From Myotis daubentonii (Eukaryota; Chordata; Mammalia; Chiroptera; Vespertilionidae): a stretch of 64,000 nt of DNA. The stretch spans positions 105,922,671 through 105,986,670 of the forward strand of contig NC_081844.1 in the NCBI RefSeq assembly GCF_963259705.1. Reading direction: 5' to 3'. Position numbers and translations under genes: made by a program. The notes below the pieces were generated by a model. That model was not told the DNA's origin. It did not search any database and was given only the letters and a program-made list of their open reading frames with translations. Every line of letters begins with the position of its first letter. Position 1 is the first letter of the stretch. Of this stretch, positions 11,396 to 23,330 are shown piece by piece.

Positions 11396-12290
11396 AAAAG
11401 TCGGACTCCAGTAGACGCTGCAGGGAGGGGCGGGACTTGGAGGAGCCGGGGCAGAGGATGGAGTTGCGCAGTGACAGGAGCCAAGCCTTCCTGCAGACCC
11501 GTCGTCGCATGCACTGAAGAAGGGGGGCCTTTGCCCCTCGAATCCTCTGGAGCATGAAACTCCTACACATCAGTCAGTTATACTGACCTTGTCCAAGTTC
11601 ACTGAGGAGCTGGGCAGGGTTGGGGGTTGGGGGAGCCCCATCTAAGCGCCCTCCTAGGGGGAATCACCCCACCCAAGGCCCCCGTGGAGGGAAATCACGT
11701 TGGGCTGAACGAGGAACCACCACGGATTGGACAGAAGATGGGCACCTGACTCAAGAGCAGCCCATCCACTGGCTGAGTGGGGACCGACAGACCAAAGATG
11801 TCCCCAGCAGTGAGCAGCTTCAAGCCATGGAGCTGAGCGGGCCCTGCACCTCGGGACTTCAGTGGGAAACGATGGAGCGGAGCAGCAGGTGGCGGCAGAA
11901 GAACAGAGGTGACAGGAGGGGTGGAGGGGAGACTGGTGAGCGCCCATGTGAATGGATCCGGAGGCAAAGGCCTGCCCGGCTCCTGACCTCAGCGCTACAG
12001 GCGGCGGCAGGGGGCAGCCCCGGCCGAGACCCAGGGTCCTGGCTCCAGGGAGCAGCGGGCACAGGGAGGCCGGGACTCTGCTATTCTGGCCTCAGCCCGG
12101 CCTCGCCCAAGGAAAGGCAGCTCCAGAGCCCGCTGCGGCCAGTGCCCTGGTGCGGAGACGGCGGCCGCGGGGCCCGAGTGCTGGCAGGGCCCGGCCTGGC
12201 CTCCAGCGGGAAGACTCTGCCTCCAGAGGCACCTTTGGAGTCGAGGGCCATTTGAACGTCATGTTCTCTTTCTTCCCAAGAGAGATTCTA
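11396..12290. other. GC-rich intergenic DNA, nothing recognised
   Basis: A 211-codon plus-strand frame (11620-12255) spans GC-rich DNA with no domain, splice context or codon signature, and I do not accept it as a gene. No named repeat seen. Confidence 0.4.
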
Positions 12291-12293
12291 GCT

Positions 12294-12525
12294 CTGCCCG
12301 GTGTGGTTCGGTGCTTAGAGTGTCCGATGGCTGAGGGTTGGGGGGATGGGGGGGGCAGCCATCTCCGGTTTGATTCCCAGTCAAGTACATGTACCTGAGT
12401 TGCAAGTTCGGTCCCTGGCATGTGCGGGAGGCAACCAATCAATGTGTCTGTCTCGTGTGGATGTTCTCTCTCTCTTCTTCCCTCTCCCCCCTCCCTTCCA
12501 CTCACTCTAAAAAATTATCAATGGG
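12294..12525 (+). mobile_element. Ves-type SINE, diverged
   Basis: A tRNA-like head ('gcccggtgtggttcggtgct'), a B-box-like 'ggtttgattcccagtcaagt', then a C/T-rich tail. A G-rich insertion sits between the boxes near 12335-12357. Bat-specific tRNA-derived SINE. Confidence 0.75.
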
Positions 12526-12672
12526 AAAAAAATGGGTGAGGATTAACAAAAGAGAGAGAGAGATGGAGAGGAAGAGAGAGACTCTGCAGTCATGACACAT
12601 TATAGCTAAGTCACCCCCCAGGGGTTTGACATGACTGTCCCAGGAATCATATGGAGGGCATTACAAAATACA

Positions 12673-12902
12673 GCCCTAGCCAGTTTGGCTCCGTGGATAG
12701 AGCGTCGGCCTGTGGACTGAAGGGTCCCGGGTTCAATTCTGGTCAAGGGCTCATGCCTGGGTTGCGGGCTGAGTCCCCAGGAAAGGGCGTGCAGGAGGCA
12801 GCCGATCAATGATTCTCTCTCATCATTGGTGTTTCTCTCTCTCCCTCTCCCTTCCTCTCTGAAGTCAATATATATATATATATATTTATTTATTTATTTA
12901 AA
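12673..12902 (+). mobile_element. Ves-type SINE
   Basis: The full order is present: 'gccctagccagtttggctcc', 'ggatagagcgtcggcctgtg', B box 'gggttcaattctggtcaagg', 'gcaggaggcagccgatcaat', and a CTCTCC tail ending in a (TA)n/(TTTA)n stretch. The target duplication is not clear. Confidence 0.9.
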
Positions 12903-13739
12903 GACAATATACAAAGCCTTGCTCCTGAAATAACAATGATGCAGTGCTCTCAATTTAGGATTGGGAGGCTTTTGGGGGACAAGGGGAGAAGGGATGGCCA
13001 AGGTTATGTACCTGTCTTGAAAATGAAATCATGCTAACCAAGACTCAGGAAAAGGGGGCCAAGGTCAAGTCCACTTGCCTGAATCCTGTCCTGCAGCCAA
13101 CAGGGAGCAGCAGAACTGCATCGCCGGCCCCTGAATCGCACCCCAGGCTTTGGGACCTGCACGGCAGCGATCAGCGCTGGGCCCTGAGTGTGAGAGGCCG
13201 TTTGTACAGCTGACGCTGGGAGACAGCGGCAGCAGGCCAGACCTCCAGCGCAGCAACCCCGGGAATCGTGTCTGTCAGACCACCGAGCAAGACTCGGTTC
13301 CATCCCCCACACGCACGGAGCCCCACTCCGAGCTGCACACTGTCCGCCGCGCTCGCTCTAGGATCGCTTTCGTTCTCCCGTAACAAGCGAGTCTCTTGAC
13401 ACATGTTAAAATTATAGAATAAGGCTGTATAGCAAGCCGGAACGGAGCGAACCTTGCAGGCAACTGAGAATCCAGAATTTACCGTTCTCTCTTCTCCTCC
13501 TTCCCTCTCACCTTCCGATCGTTATTTAAAGAGCAGCAGCAGCATTTGAATGACCGAGCGTGTGCTTTAGACTCGGCCACCCTGTGTACCGTACTCCATT
13601 CACACTTCAGAGGTTTCCAAGAGTCTTTGATGCTATGATTTTTTTTACTGAACTGCTGGCCTTGGAACCTGGCTGCCATGACAGGGTAGATCCTATCTCA
13701 ATGCTCAGCCCAGGCCCAGGAGGGAGCAGTGATTAGAAA

Positions 13740-13835
13740 GAAGTGCCTGGTCTATAGTTACCCGACCAATGAAGAGCAGAGATGGGATTTGAACCCGAAC
13801 CCTCCCTCTCCACCTGGGGGTCCTCAAATGCGCAC
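13740..13835 (-). repeat. MIR fragment
   Basis: 'gagcagagatgggatttgaa' followed by 'cccgaaccctcc' is the reverse complement of the MIR segment that reads GGTTCGAATCCC.. CTCTG. Short and diverged. Confidence 0.5.
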
Positions 13836-14119
13836 ACGAATAGCTACCACGCTGAGGAAAGGTGAGGAGGCATGGGGGGCGCTCGGGCATGGCGGATGTA
13901 GCGCCTGCTCAGTGGATCAGGGAGGAGGTGACGTTTGCACTGCGTCTGGAGGATATGCAAAATTAGTCATTTCCCATCGGGAAAGGCATGCCTGGCGACA
14001 GGAGCAGCGGACACTGGGTTTTGTCTTCCCAGTCTCCGTTCCTCTTCTTTGTGGGTCTCAGCCCCTTTGGGGATCTGCCTCCCTTCTCTTCTCATGTGTT
14101 TTGTGTGGAGTGGATGCCA

Positions 14120-14435
14120 ACCCCTGGCTCTAGGGTGGCCATGTGACCTGGGCCTGGCCAGTCAGAGCTGAGACCTGCAGGAGGAGGAAGCAGCCATGCA
14201 AATAGCTGGGGCAATGCATTCTAGGCAGAGGGTAGCACATGCAAAGGTCCTGGGGCAGAAATAAAGACTGAAAAGAAAGCCAGCTGCTGGCGTGGGCGCG
14301 ACAGAGGGAAGCGAGATACAAAATGACGGTGGAGAGGCGGACAGGGGCTGGGTCACTGCAAACAATAGCAAGGAGTCTGAACTTGATCTAACCAAGCACA
14401 ACGGGCAACTATGGGAGTGATACGATCTGACTGAT
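14120..14435 (+). repeat. Old interspersed repeat, family not named
   Basis: It contains 'tctaggcagagggtagcaca', 'tgcaaaggtcctggggcaga', then 'gaacttgatc' and 'gggagtgatacgatctgact'. This string order recurs in many mammalian genomes as an ancient dispersed element. I recognise the pattern but cannot name the family. Confidence 0.45.
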
Positions 14436-14779
14436 GTGTTCAAGCCATCTCCCTGCCCTCTGTATGGTAGATGGATTTCGGCAGGAAAGGCAACGCAGGT
14501 CACACCCGCATCTGGCACACAAAAGGTGTTCAGCGAACAAGAGGCACCCACCCCTCGTCTGATCGCTACGCCCACAAAGGGCTCCCGGGTGCACATCTGT
14601 CCATCATGGTCTGTTTGGGGCCAAGAAATGGGTTTGGGCTCTAGCTCCCCCTGCGAGCCGTGATGGTCAGAGCAGAGCCAGGAGACCCCGCTCCGGGGGG
14701 ATCCCGCTCCTCCTGACTCCCGTTACAACCCGGGCAGGGAGATAAGGCGGGGCAGGTGGGGGCGGCGGAGTGGGAGCCT

Positions 14780-15230
14780 TCTGTTAAATGTTGAGTTGCT
14801 CCCAACATACTTTCCAAACATTCGCTCGCGGCTGCCCAGTCTCCTCCGTCAGAGACATGCCTTCGGATGTGTTTTGAAAAATATTCCATATGCTAATGGA
14901 ATGTCACCATCTGCCAAGGGAGGCCGAGCTGTTTTTAAAGGAAAAACTATTACAGAACCGAGGTATTCACAGAGGGGCACTAAAGAGCCAGAGCGCGGCT
15001 GACCCGAGGCTGACCTGGGCCGCCTCCTGTTACCAACATGAAAAGGGAGTGAGAAAACCTGAGGCCAATTACCCTCCCCGCTCGCCCCCTCTCCCTCCCC
15101 CCGCCCCTCTGCCTTTCCCCTCCCCTTCTTGGAGACATGATGAAATTTCCTGAAACAAAAACTCACAGCCCGTTCTATAAAATGCCTTCGCCTTTGGTGG
15201 AAAAAGCCCCGATGGCCCCTTTTATCTCCT
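14780..15230. promoter_or_regulatory. Candidate regulatory block, repeat-free
   Basis: I see no repeat here. A dyad at 14883-14902 pairs ATTCCAT with ATGGAAT across a 6-bp spacer. Its right arm extends to TGGAATGT (14897-14904), a perfect TEAD site, and the spacer region reads ATGCTAAT, a POU/octamer-like site. A TATAAAA string lies at 15176-15182, just before a CpG-dense block. Function is inference only; no transcript can be shown from the sequence. Confidence 0.35.
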
Positions 15231-15234
15231 CATT

Positions 15235-15910
15235 CCTGAGGCGCAGACCTGGCCCCGGTCTGTTTGTGCAGATGGGCGGCCGGGAGCGCGCCCAAGGACG
15301 GAGGGGCAGGGGCAGGGGCGGCGGCGAGGGGGGGCGGCGCTGGCTGGGAAGGGGCGTGGGAGCGGGTGAGGTGTCCGGCGGCCGCGATGAGTGGACAGGC
15401 ATTGTCCCCCGGGAGGCCCCGGCAGCTGGGAGGCAAGGGTTTGGAAACGACGGTATTCCAAGTTCTGGCAGCGCCACCAGGGCCCCGCCAAGTCGGCAGA
15501 GGACCACGTCCCTACCTTTCCGCTGCTGCTCCGCCTCCTGCGACGCAGGCTGTGGGCCTGGGCCCGCTTCCTAAGGCACCCGGCGTCCTTCTGGCCTCAG
15601 CAGCAGCAGCAGGCCCATCAGCGCCACTTGCACGATCCACCTCCCGGGCACCTGCAATGTCCAACCCCCACGCATCACCGTCCATCGCTGCACCCCACCC
15701 CCCTTCCCCCATCGCGGGGACCAAGCGCCCTCCGGCCCAGCCACTGTGGTCCAGGGCATCCCACCTCCAGGCCTCTGTGCCTCCGTCCCCCACCGCCTGG
15801 CACCGCACGGCCGGCTTCTGCTTTTCGGCGCGGCCTTGGCACAGACGGCCCCCAGGCCGCTGCAACCCGCCGCCCGCGTCCTCCCCTCACAGCCCGTGTC
15901 ACAGCCTGTT
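15235..15910. promoter_or_regulatory. CpG-dense block (CpG-island-like)
   Basis: From 'gaggcgcagacctggccccg' onward the DNA is very GC-rich with many CpGs: clusters at 15275-15390 (cggccgggagcgcgcc, ggcggcggcgag, ggcggccgcg) and again at 15800-15890. GC-box-like 'ggggcgg' strings occur. Long frames crossing it (for example 15264-15989 +) are open because of composition. It could mark an unannotated promoter, but CpG observed/expected was not computed. Confidence 0.5.
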
Positions 15911-15989
15911 TATCTGCGGATTTGTGGCATCTGGGCGCACCCTGGCTGCACTAGCATCACCTGTTTCTGCGGGAATGGAAGCAGCCTGA

Positions 15990-18200
15990 GAGCAGGGCTG
16001 GGAGCCCCTGCCCGCCACAGCCCCCCCTAGTGGCACGTGGGAGACTCACACTGAACCCAGCCCCCTGCGCCCTCCAGCAACACCTCTCAGTGCCGCCCGG
16101 CTTCAGAATCCCAACATTTCTCTCCTGAATCTCCACGCCAGCTTCCTACCTGGTCACTCCCAGCTGAAAACCTGCCAGCGGCTGCCCGCTGGCATCATGA
16201 TGCCCATGGAGCACGGGGGCAAGGGTACCGCCCGCTTCCCTGCACCATCTGCCCCCCACACATACCCCCCCACCCGCCCCGCCCGCTACCGACACACACG
16301 CCGAGGACATGAATGTCTCTCCTGGCATGTTGAGGTCTCGTTCCCTTCCCAGAAACTCCCCTTGGGGATATGGTTGGTTGACTGCTTTTAAAACTGAATC
16401 ACTCTTAGTAAATTAACGAAAATAACTCAGTAAAAACACTGTTCACCGGTCCACGTCCCTGTTCCTCCCACTGAGCGGCCCCGGCCCTGGTTACTAACGC
16501 GAGTCCTCCCTGGGGTGTCCGCTCCTCTATTTTCCCAGGAGAAGCTGACGAGTCTCAGGTTGTCTCATCTCACACGCCCCCAACCCTACTAATAACTTCC
16601 TCTGGTCAGGACATTCTGTTCCATCTGTTTTAATACCACCAAGTGCAGACTGTGCTAGGCGCTCTGGATTATGCCATTTCATCCTTACATTGATCTTAAA
16701 ATGTGGTCTCCACTCCCTAGATGAGGGAGCTCAATTTCAGGGCGGGAATGCCCTGCCCGTGGGGCCTGCTGCCCACCAGATGGCCGAGTCCAGTCCTGAG
16801 CTAAGCTGGCGGCCCCAATGCTCATGCTCCTTCCTCTCTGCCATCCAGCAGACCAGCCCCCCCCCCCCCCATGGTCTCAACCAAGACACAAAGGCTGCGG
16901 TGTTCTGAGAGCGTTCCTTCCCAAACCCGCCCCCCCCCCCCCCCCAGCTGCCGAGTGTTGGGAGCGAAACACAGCCCTTGAGAACGGAGAGGTCGCTTGG
17001 ACAGAAGACAGAGGTGAAGGGCGGAGGGAGCTTAAGTTGTCCTCACTCAGATCTCAGCAGACACCGCTTTAAGCTGTTCCTGAGGCCTTCCCGGCTACGG
17101 TGTCTTTGGCTTTGCTACTCCCAGGTCCTCCCAGCCCAACACGAACGTACCTACTCAGAGAAAAACAGTGCATTTGGTGCGCGGGGCCCACCAGCAGGGG
17201 AACACCTGGATGGCCACCTACTCGTCATCCCACGGTGCTTCTCGGTTATCTGTGCGGTTTCAGACCCGGCTTCGTGCAAGACGCAAGCTGGAGCTCAGAG
17301 CTCGGCGCTCCCAGCGTTCCCTGCAGCCGGACGACCTGGTCGCTTCAGGCCTAACGCCTGCCTGGCGTCCATGCGAGATCAATTCCCACAACAGCAGGCA
17401 GCTGGGCTGCACCCCTGCGACTGCGCACAGGGCGGCCAGCTCCCGGCTCCGCCTCCTCCTCGCCTTTCCAAACGCCTCCGTTTTAGGTGGTCTTTCATAA
17501 ATGGGCATTGAGGGTGAATGCGCGCTGGCCACTTGGTCACAGGCAGATCACTTGTTCCGTTTCCCGGAACCTCTCCCGTCCTTAGCGTGTTCCGTCACCA
17601 AACTCGGGCACAAGGCTTCAACAGGTCACTGCTGACATGCTGAGACCGCGTTAGTTCAGAGATGGCAAACCGGTGCCCAGAGACTCATTTTTCTAAATCC
17701 CAGCTTTTCTAAAAGCAGTGTCCACCTCATGTGGACTTCCGCCTTTTCTTGAAAACGCAGACCTGCCTGGGCCTGCAGGGGCCTGCGCCCTCCAGGACTG
17801 ACCTAGTGGAACGGGGAAGATTCAGACTCGGGACTGCTAAGACCCAAAGGGGGTTATTGCCCACAGCTGATTAGTAACCGGAGTATCAGCCAGACGGCCC
17901 AACTTCCTTTCTCCTTAGTAACGGGAAAACAAATAGGCCGACACGGCAAAGCACCACGGTCTCTGATTATACATCCAAGTTCTACACAACCTCTCTCGGA
18001 ACCTCCATTATGATGGGATGCATTCAGAGCTGTGAATTCCTTGCAGTTAACACCTCCCGTATCGAGGAAGATCACTAGTACGTACTGAACACCCACTATG
18101 TGAGGTAGGAGCCCACTGGAGAGATGAAGGCCCAGCCCCACCTGAGAGTCCTCCCGCCCAGCAGCGTGTGGAACATGGGCCCAAATCAAGTTCTGAGCAT
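15990..18200. other. Intergenic DNA with two poly-C runs
   Basis: C-runs lie at about 16857-16870 and 16930-16945. A possible weak MIR/L2-like piece lies near 16650-16740. No gene or named mobile element is supported. Confidence 0.4.
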
Positions 18201-18204
18201 GAAG

Positions 18205-18332
18205 GCCTACACCTACACACACACCCCTACACACACCTACACACACACACACACCCCTACACACACACACACCCCTACACACACCTACACACACACACAC
18301 ACACACACACCCCCCTACACACACACACCCCT

Positions 18333-18361
<29 letters not shown>
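18205..18361. repeat. (CA)n microsatellite, interrupted
   Basis: About 155 bp of CA repeats interrupted by regularly spaced CCTA and CCCCTA phrases, with a pure run at the right end. It opens long TH-rich frames that are not genes. Confidence 0.95.
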
Positions 18362-18363
<2 letters not shown>

Positions 18364-18556
18364 TCCATACAGAGTAACATTCGGTGCAGGATATGCCATC
18401 AACTAGTTAACAATAACTGAGGACTGAGCGTCAAGGGCAAAAAAGAGGATCACTTTTTATCCATCTTTTTATGGTTTAGACTAGTAAATTGGTTGGTTTT
18501 CTTAACCATATGCATGTTACATATTTTTTAAACATTTTTACAAAAACATGGGTGGG

Positions 18557-18742
18557 CCCCTGGCCAGGTAGCTCAGTTGGTTAGGGCACTGTCCCGATAC
18601 ACCACGGTTACGGGTTCAATCCCCAGTCAGGGCACATACAAGAAGCAATGAATGAATGCAGAAATAATTGGAACAAATCAAGTTTCTCTTTCACTCTCCC
18701 CTTCCTCTATCTCTAAATCAATTTTAAAAACTTAAAAAAAAA
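18557..18742 (+). mobile_element. Ves-type SINE with target duplication
   Basis: 'cccctggccaggtagctcag', B box 'gggttcaatccccagtcagg', and a short pyrimidine and A-rich tail. It is flanked by ATGGGTGGG at 18548-18556 and 18743-18751, which I read as the target-site duplication. Confidence 0.88.
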
Positions 18743-19385
18743 ATGGGTGGGGGGCAATACTGTATAGAAATACTCTTAATTTCATCCCCAAAGTCCACAG
18801 TACCAATTCAGTTGACTAATGGGGGGAGCCTAGTTACCCGGAGAGCTCTCGCTACTTCTCAGGACTTTCTGAGCAGAACCTGCAGGCACTGGCGGTATTC
18901 TTTCTGACTTAGAACTCGAGCCGCGATGTGTGAATCTGCAAACGTGAAAATCGCACGACTGCACGTCCGATGCTGCTGCTGTAAGTGTCCTTCTCACACC
19001 TCCACCCCCTTCTGCGGGAACCAGAGATCCACCCACAGGGAGGCACTGGGCACACGGCAGGGGCCACGCCTCCACTGTTGAGTACGTCGGGAAGCAGTGC
19101 AGCACCGTGGGAAGCAGACAGCTGGGCAGCAGTCGGAACCAGCCCCAGCTCCTGAGGTTCCCATTAGCTCTCAGCACAGCCCCCAAGGCACGGGCGGGTG
19201 TGATGTCATCCACCTTCTCAGGCCAAAAGCAATTTGCTTTCAATCTCATTTTGCAGAGCAGATGATTCTTTAAATCTGCAAACTTTAATTGTATGTCACT
19301 GAGTTACTAATATAGCACATGACAGGTTTGCTTTTTGTGTTTTTCTTGAAAAATTTCTTAACAGAACATCAGAGCATTGCAACAC

Positions 19386-19391
19386 TTTATT
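19386..19391 (-). promoter_or_regulatory. FBXW11: FBXW11 polyadenylation signal AATAAA (distal)
   Basis: TTTATT on the plus strand reads AATAAA on the gene strand, followed by GTGTTGCA and a T/G-rich stretch (TGCTCTGATGTTCTGTT), a good cleavage and downstream-element context. Three more AATAAA strings lie at 19495-19500, 19524-19529 and 19608-19613, so alternative 3' ends within about 230 nt are possible. Confidence 0.65.
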
Positions 19392-20888
19392 AAGAGTATT
19401 GGCTTTGAATTAGTAGCTGAAGTAACAGTTGCATGAAGCCAGGTTAGATGTACTGCATAATACTCATACTTGATTTACTGACATTACTTAGCAATTTATT
19501 GGACAAAGGTCAACTTTTTGTTTTTTATTAAGCACATTCCACAGTACAAAGCTGTCATGAATAATATCTGTACAATTTAACAGTTTCAATAGCTGTCCAG
19601 ACACAAATTTATTTCAAACAGATAATTGGCAAACATAATTAATTACAAGTTAGAATTAGACTAAACCAGTGCTTTCAAACATTAATATAGCAGTAATTTA
19701 CAGTTGCTCAATTATGGGTTAGCAAAATAAAGTCCAGAGTACGGCTGGGAATTATGACTATACTCCCAGAGAGTCAGGATTCCTTGGCTGCCAAAGTCCC
19801 TGCTATAATTTGGTAGGCACAATTCAAAGGTCGTGTGCATGTTCAAAGGCCATGATCTCCCAAGGAACAAGAACTTTATATTAAACATGCAAAAACAACA
19901 GAAAGTCCATTCGTTCACAATTGCCTCCTCCCCACCCGCCCCCACCCCCACCCCGGGCTCTCCCAACCTGTCCGCTAGGAGCGCTGTAAGATGAAGAGCG
20001 GTAAAAGTTACATCACTTTCACAACCTCTGTCAAGCTTACATCTACCTTATGAATGGAGGCAATTTTTTTACACTTTGAGGCTCAATTTCTCAAGAACAG
20101 AAATTTAGTAATGTGGGAGGGAAGGATGTATTAAAAAAAGGAAAAAGCCAAGCCAACCCGATAAACAAATCACACGCGCGTTGATCCCCACACCGTTCCC
20201 CACGCGAAGACGACACCGAGCCCAGGCCTTCTGTCGGAGTAGTGTGCTTCCACGGGAAGAGGTTTCATCACCAGGAGGTTCTATTGGTCCTTTAAATGTT
20301 ATTGACGTTCCTTGATCTTTGGACACAATGGCGAGGGGCAAATCAAAACCTAGTATGGAGCAAGGGGAAGGAGTGACAGCTGGGCGCTCCAGTCCTTCCC
20401 ACGCAGTCAGCATGATCGAGCCATTCGCAGTCGGCTGCCGAGCACGCGAGAGCCTGTGAACCTGCCGGGGCCACAGCAGCAAACGCCCCGGAGGCGACGG
20501 TGGGCTTGGTGAGTCTGAGGCTTTGCACCAGGTAGGAGTACCTTCCGCTCGACCGGCCTCGGCACCAGCCTGACCGGATGCGCGGACGCCAGCTCACACG
20601 CGGGGCCTGCCGCCGTCCCCACGAGCCAGATGCATGATTTCCGGGGCCCGTCAGTCGGGCCTTCCCGTTCTTCCCTGGCCAGGGTTACTAACGCACAGAA
20701 TCCTGGTTTTTGACAGTGAAGTCAAATGAATACCATGGGAAGGGACCACTAATACTCAGGAGTTCTTATGAGGAAAAGAACAAAAAAATTCTCAGGTACC
20801 TCTCTATTGTATATACTACACCACAAAGAAAACATTCTGTGTTAAACTTTAGAAATTACATTTTAAAACAAGATTCCCATTAAAAACA

Positions 20889-20889
<1 letters not shown>

Positions 20890-20928
<39 letters not shown>
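20890..20928. repeat. (CA)n, read as (UG)n in the FBXW11 3'UTR
   Basis: A pure dinucleotide run of about 39 bp lies within the inferred terminal exon. On the transcript it is UG repeats, a known binding sequence for proteins such as TDP-43 and CELF family members. Any effect here is inference. Confidence 0.9.
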
Positions 20929-20930
<2 letters not shown>

Positions 20931-22666
20931 CAAAATAAAACACCGTATGAATACTGCAGGAGGGTCTAGGGAATCCACAGTAACCCTGGCGTCGGTTTCC
21001 TGAGCCCAGCCCATGGCTACGTGGGAACACACTCTGTATTAGTGTCTCAGGCACGGGGCCGACTCCAGCAACCTTGAGGTTAAACTGTTATGTACATCGT
21101 ATCTACATGCGGGTACAGTATTTAAATTAGGAGGCAAGCACATGTGTAAAGGTGTTCCTCTACCGAGTATCAGGAGCGGGTTGGGTACAAAGAACAGTTA
21201 ATAAAAGAAAAGAGCTATATTACCTGTCGGGAGATAATATAACCGGCTTACAGTTCTTTAAATTAAGAGAAATGATACTGAAAGGAAGCAGAATCCAAAA
21301 AATATTACTAAAACAATCCAGAGAAATTTTTCCATTGTCCAACATATTCCTAATACAAGTCAGAATTCAGAATGATGTGGACAGTCAAAAGGAAACTTCT
21401 GCAAAGGAAAGCCCTGGGCATTCTGGGTAGGTGTTTGGCACCCAAAATCTCACCAAAGAATGCTGTTTCTTAGTAGCAGACCAAAGTGCAAAGCAATATA
21501 AATTAGAGGTCAAGTCTTCTCTGACTGTCGCTTTACTTCTGGAAAACAGACCAGATGTTCCTTTTATCTGACCAATTTACATTTGAAGCATGAGATCTGT
21601 TCACTGATGGGGGAGGAAATGGGCTTCGGTCCTACTTGAAGTCGGTGAAGCTAAGGTACCCTTCTCAGAGCGGAGGCCGGAACCGGAGGTGAGAAATGTC
21701 GGTACTTGTTGGCTGCTTTGCATCTACCCAGCGTCTAGAACCAATTCCAGCTTCATAACTCAGCTGTGAAGTACTCCTTAGGCATTTGGTAGCCATGTAG
21801 CCAGTAGTTCAAAAATAGGAAACCCTGGAAAGAAAACAAACGCAAGCAAGTGTGGATGGGGACACTGGTTAGACGTGGAGCTAATGCAGCACAGCCCATC
21901 CACAGACACACACTGGTACACAAGCAACACATGACTGATTTTCAAATAAGCAACAAGCTGCAGCGGTTGTGAGTGTGCTACATGCCAGGGATCACACTCA
22001 CTCCTACCCACGCCACGTCGGACCACGAAGGCTCCGTTCACGCATTAGTCACTAAGGGAGTGGGGGCTCACAGGGACGCCTGACCCTACAGCCCATCCTC
22101 TTTCAGTGCTCCTGCTAAAAAGGATGCCAGTCACAAATACGCTAATGTCAGATTTACATTTAGCATCGTCTTTTATGGCATCCAGAACCTACAAGGGCCT
22201 GTCACCGCCCTCCTGGAGGCACTGTCACTGGGAAACAAAATATGCAAAGCTAGTAAATAAGGCAAGGGCTCTAAGTAGAATGCTAATCGTCAGAAACCAC
22301 TTCTCTGTGGAATAAATCATTAATAAAAGGACAACAGTGTAGAGAAAAAGACTACTAAATGGTTCTTATTGTTTGACCATGATTTTGAGTCAAGTACACA
22401 TTTCAATCATAACCTTTACATTCATCCATGTATATAAATGATATACGCACCCACCCACACCCCCCAGAGCAGAACATTCATGAAACAAGGCTTATCATTA
22501 GTGTGTACAATGCAGGCTGGCATTTCCTATTCAAAATTTCGTCAAAGTCAAATTCCATTAAAATGATTTCACAATCACTACTGCGTCACAACCTTTCCGA
22601 ACACTGCACTAAACTATTGGTTAGAAGATCTAAAAGTCTCCTTTAGGTCTAAAATTCTATTGGGGA

Positions 22667-22739
22667 AGAGAGAGAGAGAGGGAGAGGGAGAGGTACATGT
22701 ACATGGAGAGAAAGAGAGAAGGAGAGAGGGAGGGAGAGA
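22667..22739. repeat. (GA)n-rich simple repeat
   Basis: Purine-rich GAGA/GGGA tract interrupted once by 'gtacatgtacatgg'. Confidence 0.85.
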
Positions 22740-22929
22740 ATGTTAGAGTTAGTGTGGTTTCTTTAGCTTGTCTGCTTTTTAAAGGAAACTTTCCTAAAAT
22801 GTTGTCAATTTTCATAAAGATCAAGAATTCAAATAAGTTTTCTCAATGAATTCAAGATTCATTTGCCACTCTCTCCCCACGAAGGATATTTCGGAGTCCC
22901 TGCATTCATTTTATAGGAACGCCCAGAGA

Positions 22930-23330
22930 TGAGCAGGCCCTCTCACAGGCTGCTGGGGGAGTACAAACAACTGAACTCCTCTGGAGGGCAACACGACTGT
23001 ACGTACCTGAAGTCTATAAATGCCACACCTTCTAATCCAGACACTAGACATTTCTAGAATTACATCCAAAGGTAATAAAAGGGATGGTCAGAGATTAAGA
23101 CCCCCCCCCCCAAAAAATCAGTAATGTGTTTTATTTTATAATGGCTAAAAGCTAAAAGGGTGGGGGTGGGGAACAGGACATAGCCAGATAATCAAATATT
23201 ATTTTGCCATTATGAATGATAATTCAGGCATGCAATAACTTCACAACAAAGAGAAAAACAGCATTTACAGACATGTGCAGTATGTACACAGAGGAGTTAA
23301 CAATGGTGAACCATGAGTAGGGTTTTATTT
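22930..23330 (+). repeat. Old L1-like 3' remnant
   Basis: The order 'ggctgctgggggagtacaaa', 'aatccagacactagacattt', 'aatggctaaaagctaaaagg', 'ttatgaatgataattcaggc' resembles the 3' UTR region of ancient L1 copies. A poly-C run sits at 23101-23111. Weak call. Confidence 0.35.

Larger units (their letters stand above)
19375..21824 (-). other. FBXW11: FBXW11 terminal exon, 3'UTR only
   Basis: The acceptor 'tttctttccag' precedes GGTTTCC (exon start at 21824 on the minus strand). The sequence that follows ('gaactactggctacatggct', 'aattggttctagacgctggg') agrees with my memory of the human FBXW11 3'UTR. The exon is spliced to the donor at 25421, just after the stop codon, so it carries no coding sequence. 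Its right limit is certain. The left limit (about 19,375) is inferred from the distal AATAAA and assumes one unspliced exon of about 2.45 kb. A (CA)n tract at 20890-20928 becomes a (UG)n run in the mRNA. Confidence 0.8.

Noticed and set aside
15264..15989. 241-codon plus-strand frame in the CpG block
   Set aside because: Proline/alanine/arginine-rich text in GC-rich DNA, open in other frames too, and without a recognisable domain.
18205..18361. Telomere-like repeat because of CCCCTA phrases
   Set aside because: CCCCTA and CCTA occur only as interruptions of CA repeats. There is no TTAGGG/CCCTAA array.
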